Shown one piece after another: positions 51,015-63,321 of a stretch of 64,000 nucleotides of DNA (positions are counted from its first letter, which is position 1; each line of letters opens with the position of its first letter). The notes beneath the pieces were generated by a model. It searched no databases. It saw nothing but the letters and a program-made list of their open reading frames with translations, and was not told the DNA's origin. The position numbers were made by a program, and so were the translations under genes. This DNA is from Cladorhizidae sp. MBARI D1340-BT2 (taxonomy: Eukaryota > Porifera > Demospongiae > Poecilosclerida > Cladorhizidae): positions 31,180,722 to 31,244,721 of the forward strand of contig JAQNBH010000003.1 in the NCBI GenBank assembly GCA_028752905.1. Reading direction: 5' to 3'.

Positions 51015-53209
51015 TATTCCTGATGAAGGCTAGAGCATCTAGTCATTATTCCTGATGAAGGCTGTAGCAACTAGTCATTAAGGCTGGAGCATCTAGTCAT
51101 TATTCCTGATGAAGACTAGAGCATCTAGTCATTATTCTTGATGAAGGCTAGAGCATCTAGTAATTATTCCTGATGAAGGCTATAGTCATTATTCCTGATG
51201 AAGGCTAGAGCATCTAGTCATTATTCCTGGAGCATTTAGTCATTATTCCTGATGAAGGCTAGAGCATCTAGTCATTATTCCTGATGAAGGCTAGAGCATC
51301 TAGTCATTATTCCTGATGAAGGCTAGAGCATCTAGTCATTATCCTGATGAAGGCCACAGCATCTAGTCATTATTCCTGATGAAGGCTAGAGCACCTAGTT
51401 ATTATTCCTGATGAAGGCTAGAACACCTAGTCATTATTCCTGATGAAGGCTAGAGCATCTAGTCATTATTGCTGTTGAAGGCTAGAGCATCTAGTCATTA
51501 TTCCTGATGAAGGCTAGAGCATCTACCTGATGAAGGCTAGAGCATCTAGTCATTATTCCTGATGAAGGCTAGAGCATCTAGTCATTATCCTGATGAAGGC
51601 CACAGCATCTAGTCATTATTCCTGATGAAGGCTAGAGCACCTAGTCATTATTGCTGATGAAGGCTAGAACGCCTAGTTATTATTCCTGATGAAGGCTAGA
51701 GTATCTAGTCGTTATTGCTGATGAAGGCTAGAGCATCTAGTCATTATTCCTGATGAAGGCTAGAGCATCTATTCATTATTCCTGATGAAGGCTGGAGTAT
51801 CTAGTCAATATTCCTGATGAAGGCTAGAGCATCTAGTCATTATTCCTAATCAAGGCTAGGCTAGATCATCTAGTCATTATACCTGATGACTAGAGCATCA
51901 GTTATTCTAGTCATTATTCCTGATGACTAGAGCATCTAGTCATTATTCCTGATCGTCATTATTCCTGATGAAGGCTGGAGCATCTAGTCATTATTCCTTG
52001 ATGAAGGCTAGAGCATCTAGTCATTATTCCTGATGAAAGTCAGAGCATCTAGTCATTATTCATTGATGAAGGCTAGAGCACCTAGTCATTATTCCTTATG
52101 AAGGTCAGAGCATCTAGTCATTATTCCTGATGATGGCTAGAGCATCTAGTCGTTAGTCCTGATGAAGGCTAGATTATCTAGTCATTATTCCTGTTGACTA
52201 GAGAATCTGGTCATTATTCCTGATAATTATTATTCCTGATGAAGGCTGGAGCTTCTAGTCATTATTCCTGATTAAGGCTAGAGTATTTAGTTATTATTCC
52301 TTGATGAATGCTAGAGCATCTAGTCATTATTCCTGATGAAGGTCAGAGAATCTAGTCATTATTCCTGATGAAGGATAGAGCACCTAGTCATTATTTATGA
52401 TGAAGGCTGTAGCATATAGTCAATATACCTGATGAAGGCTAGAGCATCTAGTCATTATTCCTGATGAAGGCTGGAGCATCTAGTCATTAAGGCTGGTGCA
52501 TCTAGTCATTATTCCTGATGAAGACTAGAGCATCTAGTCATTATTCCTGATGAAGGCTAGAGCATCTAGTAATTATTCCTGATGAAGGCTATAGTCATTA
52601 TTCCTGATGAAGGCTAGAGCATCTAGTCATTATTCCTGGAGCATCTAGTCATAATTCCTGATGAAGGCTAGAGCATCTAGTCATTATTCCTGATGAAGGC
52701 TAGAGCATCTAGTCATTATTCCTGATGAAGGCTAGAGCATCTAGTCATTATACTGATGAAGGCCACAGCATCTAGTCATTATTCCTGATGAAGGCTAGAG
52801 CATCTAGTCATTATTCCTGATGAAGGCTAGAACACCTAGTCATTATTCCTGATGAAGGCTAGAGCATCTAGTCATTATTCCTGATGAAGGCTAGAGCACC
52901 AAGTCATTATTCCTTATGAAGGCTAGAGCATCTAGTCATTATTCCTGATGAAGGCTAGAGCATCTAGTCATTATTCCTGATGAAGGCTAGAGTATCTGGT
53001 CATTATTCGTGATGAAGGCTAGAGCATCTAGTCATTATTCATGATGACTAGAGCATCTAGTCATTATTCCTGATAGTCATTATTCCTAATGAAGGCTGGA
53101 GCATCTATTCATTATTCCTGATGAAAGTCAGAGCATCTAGTCATTATTCATTGATGAAGGCTAGAGCATCTAGTCATTATTCCTGATGAAGGTCAGAGCA
53201 TCTAGTCAT
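51015..53209. repeat. 2,195-bp HOR, tandem copy 1
   Basis: Repeated at 53,210-55,404. I compared the two in order and saw no difference, including private marks such as ATTCTTGATGAAGG after GACTAGAGC, GAACGCCTAG (51,668 and 53,863), CTAGTCGTTAGTCC, CTGTTGACTAGAGAATCTGG, GGCTGTAGCATATAG and CATTATACTG (52,746 and 54,941). The left edge is set by TCAATATTCC here against TCATTATTCC at the junction. 2,195 equals 68 x 32 + 19, so its boundaries differ from those of the 2,220-bp unit. Confidence 0.92.
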
Positions 53210-55404
53210 TATTCCTGATGAAGGCTAGAGCATCTAGTCATTATTCCTGATGAAGGCTGTAGCAACTAGTCATTAAGGCTGGAGCATCTAGTCATTATTC
53301 CTGATGAAGACTAGAGCATCTAGTCATTATTCTTGATGAAGGCTAGAGCATCTAGTAATTATTCCTGATGAAGGCTATAGTCATTATTCCTGATGAAGGC
53401 TAGAGCATCTAGTCATTATTCCTGGAGCATTTAGTCATTATTCCTGATGAAGGCTAGAGCATCTAGTCATTATTCCTGATGAAGGCTAGAGCATCTAGTC
53501 ATTATTCCTGATGAAGGCTAGAGCATCTAGTCATTATCCTGATGAAGGCCACAGCATCTAGTCATTATTCCTGATGAAGGCTAGAGCACCTAGTTATTAT
53601 TCCTGATGAAGGCTAGAACACCTAGTCATTATTCCTGATGAAGGCTAGAGCATCTAGTCATTATTGCTGTTGAAGGCTAGAGCATCTAGTCATTATTCCT
53701 GATGAAGGCTAGAGCATCTACCTGATGAAGGCTAGAGCATCTAGTCATTATTCCTGATGAAGGCTAGAGCATCTAGTCATTATCCTGATGAAGGCCACAG
53801 CATCTAGTCATTATTCCTGATGAAGGCTAGAGCACCTAGTCATTATTGCTGATGAAGGCTAGAACGCCTAGTTATTATTCCTGATGAAGGCTAGAGTATC
53901 TAGTCGTTATTGCTGATGAAGGCTAGAGCATCTAGTCATTATTCCTGATGAAGGCTAGAGCATCTATTCATTATTCCTGATGAAGGCTGGAGTATCTAGT
54001 CAATATTCCTGATGAAGGCTAGAGCATCTAGTCATTATTCCTAATCAAGGCTAGGCTAGATCATCTAGTCATTATACCTGATGACTAGAGCATCAGTTAT
54101 TCTAGTCATTATTCCTGATGACTAGAGCATCTAGTCATTATTCCTGATCGTCATTATTCCTGATGAAGGCTGGAGCATCTAGTCATTATTCCTTGATGAA
54201 GGCTAGAGCATCTAGTCATTATTCCTGATGAAAGTCAGAGCATCTAGTCATTATTCATTGATGAAGGCTAGAGCACCTAGTCATTATTCCTTATGAAGGT
54301 CAGAGCATCTAGTCATTATTCCTGATGATGGCTAGAGCATCTAGTCGTTAGTCCTGATGAAGGCTAGATTATCTAGTCATTATTCCTGTTGACTAGAGAA
54401 TCTGGTCATTATTCCTGATAATTATTATTCCTGATGAAGGCTGGAGCTTCTAGTCATTATTCCTGATTAAGGCTAGAGTATTTAGTTATTATTCCTTGAT
54501 GAATGCTAGAGCATCTAGTCATTATTCCTGATGAAGGTCAGAGAATCTAGTCATTATTCCTGATGAAGGATAGAGCACCTAGTCATTATTTATGATGAAG
54601 GCTGTAGCATATAGTCAATATACCTGATGAAGGCTAGAGCATCTAGTCATTATTCCTGATGAAGGCTGGAGCATCTAGTCATTAAGGCTGGTGCATCTAG
54701 TCATTATTCCTGATGAAGACTAGAGCATCTAGTCATTATTCCTGATGAAGGCTAGAGCATCTAGTAATTATTCCTGATGAAGGCTATAGTCATTATTCCT
54801 GATGAAGGCTAGAGCATCTAGTCATTATTCCTGGAGCATCTAGTCATAATTCCTGATGAAGGCTAGAGCATCTAGTCATTATTCCTGATGAAGGCTAGAG
54901 CATCTAGTCATTATTCCTGATGAAGGCTAGAGCATCTAGTCATTATACTGATGAAGGCCACAGCATCTAGTCATTATTCCTGATGAAGGCTAGAGCATCT
55001 AGTCATTATTCCTGATGAAGGCTAGAACACCTAGTCATTATTCCTGATGAAGGCTAGAGCATCTAGTCATTATTCCTGATGAAGGCTAGAGCACCAAGTC
55101 ATTATTCCTTATGAAGGCTAGAGCATCTAGTCATTATTCCTGATGAAGGCTAGAGCATCTAGTCATTATTCCTGATGAAGGCTAGAGTATCTGGTCATTA
55201 TTCGTGATGAAGGCTAGAGCATCTAGTCATTATTCATGATGACTAGAGCATCTAGTCATTATTCCTGATAGTCATTATTCCTAATGAAGGCTGGAGCATC
55301 TATTCATTATTCCTGATGAAAGTCAGAGCATCTAGTCATTATTCATTGATGAAGGCTAGAGCATCTAGTCATTATTCCTGATGAAGGTCAGAGCATCTAG
55401 TCAT
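53210..55404. repeat. 2,195-bp HOR, tandem copy 2
   Basis: Second member of the pair. Identity continues across canonical monomers until about 55,452, where the first copy has GGCTGTAGC and this side has GGCTAGAGC. Beyond that the sequence moves to a different order (CATTCTTCC, GGCCACAGTATC) and into the delta series. The two copies are head to tail with no spacer. Confidence 0.92.
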
Positions 55405-56141
55405 TATTCCTGATGAAGGCTAGAGCATCTAGTCATTATTCCTGATGAAGGCTAGAGCATCTAGTCATTCTTCCTGATGAAGGCTAGAGCATCTAGTCAT
55501 TATCCTGATGAAGGCCACAGTATCTAGTCATTATTCCTGATGAAGGCTAGAGCACCTAGTCATTATTCTTGATGAAGGCTAGAACACCTAGTCAATATTC
55601 CTGATGAAGGCTAGAGCATCTAGTCATTATTGCTGATGAAGGCTAGAGCATCTAGTCATTATTCCTGATGAAGGCTAGAGCACCTAGTCATTATTCCTGA
55701 TGAAGGCTAGAGCATCTAGTCATTATTCCTGATAAAGGCTAGAGCATCTGGTCATTATTCCTGATGAAGGCTAGAGCATCTAGTCATTATTCCTGATGAA
55801 GACTAGAGCATCTAGTCATTATTCCTGATAAAGGCTAGAGCATCTAGTCATTATTCCTGATCAAGGATAGAGCATGTAGTCATTATTCCTGATGAAGGAT
55901 AGATCATCTAGTCATTATTCCTGATGAACACTGGAGTATCTAGTCAATATTCCTTATGAAGGCTAGAGCATCTAGTCATTATTCCTAATGAAGGCTAGGC
56001 TAGAGCATCTAGTCATTATTCCTGATGACTAGAGCATCTAGTCATTATTCCTGATGACTAGAGCATCTAGTCATTATTCCTGATAGTCATTATTCCTGAT
56101 GAAGGCTGGAGCATGTAGTCATTATTCCTGATGAAGGCTAG
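55405..56141. repeat. Leading part of the delta series
   Basis: Canonical 32-mers with GGCCACAGTATC, GAACACCTAGTCAATATTCC, GATAAAGG and GATCAAGGATAG variants lead to the first 29-29-16 cassette (55,991-56,117) and the GACATCTGG marker at 56,142. The order resembles 42.9-43.5 kb and 40.1-40.7 kb, so this is a re-used array segment and not new sequence. Confidence 0.75.
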
Positions 56142-58049
56142 ACATCTGGTCATTATTCCTTGATGAAGGTTAGAGCATCTAGTCATTATTCCTTGATGAA
56201 GGCTACAGCATCTTGTCATTATTCCTGATGAAAGTCAGAGCATCTAATCATTATTCATTGATGAAGGCTAGAGCACCTAGTCATTATTCCTGATGAAGGT
56301 CAGAGCATCTAGTCATTATTCCTGATGATGGCAAGAGCATCTAGTCATTAGTCCTGATGAAGACTAGAGCATCTAATCATTATTCCTGATGACTAGAGCA
56401 TCTAGTCATTATTCCTGGTAGTTATTATTCCTGGGAGCTTCTAGTCATTATTCCTGATGAAGGCTAGAGCATTTAGTCATTATTCCTAAGCATCTAGTCA
56501 TTATTCCTTGATGAAAGCTAGACCATCTAGTTATTATTCCTTGATGATTATTCCTGATGAAGGTCAGAGCATCTAGTCATTATTCCTGATGAAGGCTAGA
56601 GCACCTAGTCATTATTTATGATGAAGGATTCCTGATGAAGGCTAGAGCATCTAGTCATTATTCCTGACGAAGGCTAGAGCATCTAGTCATTATTCCTGAT
56701 AGTCATTATTCCTGATGAAGGCTGGAGCATCTAGTCATTATTCCTGATGAAGGCTGGAGCATCTAGTCATTACTCCTGATGAAGGCTAGAGCATCTAGTC
56801 ATTATTCCTGATGAAGGCTAGAGCATCTAGTCATTATTCCTGATGAACGCTAGAGCATTTAGTCATTATTCCTGATGAAGGCTAGAGCATCTTCATTATT
56901 CCTGATGAAGGCTAGAGTATCTAGTCATTATTCCTGATGAAGGCTAGAGCATCTAGTCATTAATCCTGATGAAGGCTAGAGCATCTAGTCATTATTCCTG
57001 ATGAAGGCTAGAGCATCTAGTCATTATTCCTGATGAAGGCTGGAGCATCTAGTCAATATTCCTGATGAAGGCTAAAGCATCTAGTCATTATTCCTGATGA
57101 AGGCTAGTCTAGAGCATCTAGTCATTATTCCTGATGACTAGAGCATCTAGTCATTATACCTCATAGTCATTACACTTGATGAAGACTGGAGCATCTAGTC
57201 ATTATTCCTGATGAAGGCTAGAGCATCTATTAATTATTCCTGATGAAGGCTAGAGCATCTAGTCATTATTCCTGATGAAGCTATAGCACCTAGTCATTAT
57301 TCCTGATGTAGGCTGGAGCTTCTAGTCAATATTCCTGATGATGGCTAGAGCATCTAGTCATTAGTCCTGATGAAGGCTAGAGCATCTAGTCATTATTCCT
57401 GATGACTAGAGCATCTAGTCATTATTCCTGAAAGTTATGTTTCCTGATAAAGGCTGGAGCATCTAGTCATTATTCTGATGAAGGATAGAGCATTTAGTCA
57501 TTATTCCTGATGAAGGCTAGAGCATCTAGTCATTATTCCTTGATGAAGGCTAGAGCATCTAGTTATTATTCCTTGATGAAGGCTAGAGCACATAGTCATT
57601 ATTCCTGATGAAGGCTAGAGCATCTAGTCATTATTCCTGATGAAGGCTAGAGCATCTAGTCATTATTCCTGATGAAGGCTAGAGCATCTAGTCATTATTC
57701 CTGATGAAGGCTAGAGCATCTAGTCATTATTCCTGATGAAGGCTAGAGCATCTAGTCATTATTCCTGATCAAGGATAGAGCATCTAGTCATTATTCCTGA
57801 TGAAGGATAGATCATCTAGTCATTATTCCTGATGAAGGCTGGAGTATCTAGTCAATATTCCTGATGAAGGCTAGAGCATCTAGTCAATATTCCTAATGAA
57901 GGCTAGGCTAGAGAATCTAGTCATTATTCCTGATGACTAGAGCATCTAGTCATTATTCCTGATGACTAGAGCATCTAGTCATTATTCCTGATAGTCATTA
58001 TTCCTGATGAAGGCTGGAGCATGTAGTCATTATTCCTGATGAAGGCAAG
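56142..58049. repeat. HOR delta, 1,908 bp
   Basis: Measured from ACATCTGGTCATTATTCC to the next copy at 58,050. It contains GATGGCAAGAG, TTCCTGGGAGCTTC, CCTAAGCATC, GATGAAGGATTCC, a 16-bp half-monomer, GAACGCTAGAGC, CATCTTCATTATTCC, CTAGTCTAGAGC, CATTACACTTG and GAAAGTTATGTTTCC (57,430). It is shorter than the next unit because the tail between the AAAGTTATG motif and the next cassette is mostly plain canonical monomers. Confidence 0.85.
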
Positions 58050-60106
58050 ACATCTGGTCATTATTCCTTGATGAAGGTTAGAGAATCTAGTCATTATTCC
58101 TTGATGAAGGCTACAGCATCTTGTCATTATTCCTGATGAAAGTCAGAGCATCTAATCATTATTCATTGATGAAGGCTAGAGCACCTAGTCATTATTCCTG
58201 ATGAAGGTCAGAGCATCTAGTCATTATTCCTGATGATGGCAAGAGCATCTAGTCATTAGTCCTGATGAAGACTAGAGCATCTAATCATTATTCCTGATGA
58301 CTAGAGCATCTAGTCATTATTCCTTGTAGTTATTATTCCTGGGAGCTTCTAGTCATTATTCCTGATGAAGGCTAGAGCATTTAGTCATTATTCCTAAGCA
58401 TCTAGTCATTATTCCTTGATGAAAGCTAGAGCATCTAGTTATTATTCCTTGATGATTATTCCTGATGAAGGTCAGAGCATCTAGTCATTATTCCTGATGA
58501 AGGCTAGAGCACCTAGTCATTATTTATGATGAAGGATTCCTGATGAAGGCTAGAGCATCTAGTCATTATTCCTGATGAAGGCTAGAGCATCTAGTCATTA
58601 TTCCTGATAGTCATTATTCCTGATGAAGGCTGGAGCATCTAGTCATTATTCCTGATGAAGGCTGGAGCATCTAGTCATTATTCCTGATGAAGGCTAGAGC
58701 ATCTAGTCATTATTCCTGATGAAGGCTAGAGCATCTAGTCATTATTCCTGATGAACGCTAGAGCATTTAGTCATTATTCCTGATGAAGGCTAGACATCTT
58801 CATTATTCCTGATGAAGGCTAGAGCATCTAGTCATTATTCCTGATGAAGGCTAGAGCATCTAGTCATTAATCCTGATGAAGGCTAGAGCATCTAGTCATT
58901 ATTCCTGATGAAGGCTAGAGCATCTAGTCATTATTCCTGATGAAGGCTGGAGCATCTAGTCAATATTCCTGATGAAGGCTAAAGCATCTAGTCATTATTC
59001 CTGATGAAGGCTAGTCTAGAGCATCTAGTCATTATTCCTGATGACTAGAGCATCTAGTCATTATTCCTCATAGTCATTACTCTTGATGAAGACTGGAGCA
59101 TCTAGTCATTATTCCTGATGAAGGCTAGAGCATCTAGTCATTATTCCTGATGAAGGCTAGAGCATCTAGTCATTATTCCTGATGAAGCTATAGCACCTAG
59201 TCATTATACCTGGTGAAGGCTGGAGCTTCTAGTCAATATTCCTGATGATGGCTAGAGCATCTAGTCATTAGTCCTGATGAAGGCTAGAGCATCTAGTCAT
59301 TATTCCTGAAAGTTATGTTTCCTGATAAAGGCTGGAGAATCTAGTCATTATTCTGATGAAGGATAGAGCATTTAGTCATTATTCCTGATGAAGGCTAGAG
59401 CATCTAGTCATTATTCCTTGATGAAGGCTAGAGCATCTAGTTATTATTCCTTGATGAAGGCTAGAGCATCTAGTCATTATTCCTGATGAAGGTCAGAGCA
59501 TCTAGTCATTATTCTGATGAAGGCTAGAGAATTTAGTCATTATTCCTGATGAAGGCTAGAGCATCTAGTCATTATTTCTGATGAAGGCTAGAGCATCTAG
59601 TCATTATTCCAGATGAAGGCTAGAGCATCGAGTCATTATTCCTGATGAAGGCTAGAGTTTCTAGTCATTATTCCTGATGAAGGCTAGAGCATCTAGTCAT
59701 TATTCCTGATGAAGGCTAGAGCATCTAGTCATTATACCTAATGAAGGTTAGGCTAGATCATCTAGTCATTATTCCTGATGACTAGAGCATCAGTTATTCT
59801 AGTATTATTCCTGATGACTAGAGCAACTAGTCATTATTCCTGATCGTCATTATCCTGATGAAGGTTGGATCATCTAGTCATTATTCCTGATGAAGGCTGG
59901 AGTATCTAGTCAATATTCCTGATGAAGGCTAGAGCATCTAGTCTTTATTCTAATGAAGGCTAGGCTAGAGCATCTAGTCATTATTCCTGATGACTAGAGC
60001 ATCTAGTCATTATTCCTGATGACTAGAGCATCTAGTCATTATTCCTGATAGTCATTATTCCTGATGAAGGCTGGAGCATGTAGTCATTATTCCTGATGAA
60101 GGCAAG
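58050..60106. repeat. HOR delta, 2,057 bp
   Basis: Same marker order as the previous delta, plus a tail with GGTCAGAGC, CATTATTCTGATG, CCAGATGAAGG, GAGTTTCTAG, the ATCAGTTATTCTAG group and GGTTGGATCATC. GAAAGTTATGTTTCC is at 59,308. The next copy of that motif is 2,058 bp on while the ACATCTGG markers are 2,057 bp apart, so the copies differ by a 1-bp indel. The first 29-bp monomer before AAAGTTATG seen at about 57,400 is absent here. Confidence 0.85.
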
Positions 60107-63100
60107 ACATCTGGTCATTATTCCTTGATGAAGGTTAGAGAATCTAGTCATTATTCCTTGATGAAGGCTACAGCATCTTGTCATTATTCCTGATGAAAGT
60201 CAGAGCATCTAATCATTATTCATTGATGAAGGCTAGAGCACCTAGTCATTATTCCTGATGAAGGTCAGAGCATCTAGTCATTATTCCTGATGATGGCAAG
60301 AGCATCTAGTCATTAGTCCTGATGAAGACTAGAGCATCTAATCATTATTCCTGATGACTAGAGCATCTAGTCATTATTCCTGGTAGTTATTATTCCTGGG
60401 AGCTTCTAGTCATTATTCCTGATGAAGGCTAGAGCATTTAGTCATTATTCCTAAGCATCTAGTCATTATTCCTTGATGAAAGCTAGAGCATCTAGTTATT
60501 ATTCCTTGATGATTATTCCTGATGAAGGTCAGAGCATCTAGTCATTATTCCTGATGAAGGCTAGAGCACCTAGTCATTATTTATGATGAAGGATTCCTGA
60601 TGAAGGCTAGAGCATCTAGTCATTATTCCTGATGAAGGCTAGAGCATCTAGTCATTATTCCTGATAGTCATTATTCCTGATGAAGGCTGGAGCATCTAGT
60701 CATTATTCCTGATGAAGGCTGGAGCATCTAGTCATTGTTCCTGATGAAGGCTAGAGCATCTAGTCATTATTCCTGATGAAGGCTAGAGCATCTAGTCATT
60801 ATTCCTGATGAACGCTAGAGCATTTAGTCATTATTCCTGATGAAGGCTAGAGCATCTTCATTATTCCTGATGAAGGCTAGAGCATCTAGTCATTATTCCT
60901 GATGAAGGCTAGAGCATCTAGTCATTAATCCTGATGAAGGCTAATGCATCTAGTCATTATTCCTGATGAAGGCTAGAGCATCTAGTCATTATTCCTGATG
61001 AAGGCTGGAGCATCTAGTCAATATTCCTGATGAAGGCTAAAGCATCTAGTCATTATTCCTGATGAAGGCTAGTCTAGAGCATCTAGTCATTATTCCTGAT
61101 GACTAGAGCATCTAGTCATTATTCCTCATAGTCATTACTCTTGATGAAGACTGGAGCATCTAGTCATTATTCCTGATGAAGGCTAGAGCATCTAGTCATT
61201 ATTCCTGATGAAGGCTAGAGCATCTAGTCATTATTCCTGATGAAGCTATAGCACCTAGTCATTATACCTGGTGAAGGCTGGAGCTTCTAGTCAATATTCC
61301 TGATGATGGCTAGAGCATCTAGTCATTAGTCCTGATGAAGGCTAGAGCATCTAGTCATTATTCCTGAAAGTTATGTTTCCTGATAAAGGCTGGAGCATCT
61401 AGTCATTATTCTGATGAAGGATAGAGCATTTAGTCATTATTCCTGATGAAGGCTAGAGCATCTAGTCATTATTCCTTGATGAAGGCTAGAGCATCTATGT
61501 ATTATTCCTTGATGAAGGCTAGAGCATCTAGTCATTATTCCTGATGAAGGTCAGAGCATCTAGTCATTATTCTGATGAAGGCTAGAGAATTTAGTCATTA
61601 TTCCTGATGAAGGCTAGAGCATCTAGTCATTATTTCTGATGAAGGCTAGAGCATCTAGTCATTATTCCAGATGAAGGCTAGAGCATCTAGTCATTATTCC
61701 TTATGAAGGCTAGAGGTTCCATTCATTATTCCTGATGAAGGCTAGAGCATCTAGTCATTATTCCTGATGAAGGCTAGAGCATCTAGTCATTATTCCTAAT
61801 GAAGGTTAGGCTAGATCATCTAGTCATTATTCCTGATGACTAGAGCATCAGTTATTCTAGTATTATTCCTGATGACTAGAGCAACTAGTCATTATTCCTA
61901 ATCGTCATTATCCTGATGAAGGTTGGAGCATCTAGTCATTATTCCTTGATGAAGGCTAGAGCATCTAGTCATTATTCCTGATGAAAGTCAGAGCATCTAG
62001 TCATTATTCATTGATGAAGGCTAGAGCACCTAGTCATTATTCCTTATGAAGGTCAGAGCATCTAGTCATTATTCCTGATGATGGCTAGAGCATCTAGTCA
62101 TTAGTCCTGATGAAGGCTAGATTATCTAGTCATTATTTCTGATGACTAGAGCATCTAGTCATTATTCCTGATAATTATTATTCCTGATGAAGGCTGGAGC
62201 TTCTAGTCATTATTCCTGATGAAGGCTAGAGTATTTAGTCATTATTCCTGTTGAAGGCAGAGCATCTAGTCATTATTCCTAGATGAAGGCTAGAGCATCT
62301 AGTTATTATTCCTTGATGAATGCTAGAGTATCTAGTCATTATTCCTGATGAAGGTCAGAGAATCTAGTCATTATTCCTGATGAAGGCTAGAGCACCTAGT
62401 CATTATTTATGATGAAGGCTGGAGCATATAGTCAATATTCCTGATGAAGGCTAGAGCACCTAGTCGTTATTCCTTATGAAGGTCAGAGCATCTAGTCATT
62501 ATTCCTGATGATGGCTAGAGCATCTAGTCATTAGTCCTGATGAAGGCTAGATTATCTAGTCATTATTCTGATGAAGGATATAGCATTTAGTCATTATTCC
62601 TGATGAAGGCTAGAGCATCTAGTCATTATTCCTTGATGAAGGCTAGAGCATCTAGTTATTATTCCTTGATGAAGGCTAGAGCATCTAGTCATTATTCCTG
62701 ATGAAGGTCAGAGCATCTAGTCATTATTCTGATGAAGGCTAGAGAATTTAGTCATTATTCCTGATGAAGGCTAGAGCATCTAGTCATTATTTCTGATGAA
62801 GGCTAGAGCATCTAGTCATTATTCCAGATGAAGGCTAGAGCATCGAGTCATTATTCCTGATGAAGGCTAGAGTTTCTAGTCATTATTCCTGATGAAGGCT
62901 AGAGCATCTAGTCATTATTCCTGATGAAGGCTAGAGCATCTAGTCATTATACCTAATGAAGGTTAGGCTAGATCATCTAGTCATTATTCCTGATGACTAG
63001 AGCATCAGTTATTCTAGTATTATTCCTGATGACTAGAGCAACTAGTCATTATTCCTGATCGTCATTATCCTGATGAAGGTTGGATCATCTAGTCATTATT

Positions 63101-63321
63101 CCTGATGAAGGCTGGAGTATCTAGTCAATATTCCTGATGAAGGCTAGAGCATCTAGTCTTTATTCTAATGAAGGCTAGGCTAGAGCATCTAGTCATTATT
63201 CCTGATGACTAGAGCATCTAGTCATTATTCCTGATGACTAGAGCATCTAGTCATTATTCCTGATAGTCATTATTCCTGATGAAGGCTGGAGCATGTAGTC
63301 ATTATTCCTGATGAAGGCAAG
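60107..63321. repeat. HOR delta enlarged to 3,215 bp
   Basis: This begins as a delta copy to about 61,750 and then carries about 1.16 kb extra. 61,800-62,560 follows the 44.0-44.75 kb order (ATCAGTTATTCTAG, CCTTATGAAGGTCAG, GATTATCTAG, GAGTATTTAG, GTTGAAGGCAG, CCTAGTCGTTATTCC). After that the sequence re-enters delta at TTCTGATGAAGGATATAGC (62,567), which copies 59,352 onward at offset 3,215. This looks like insertion of a non-adjacent array segment by recombination (inference). Confidence 0.83.
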
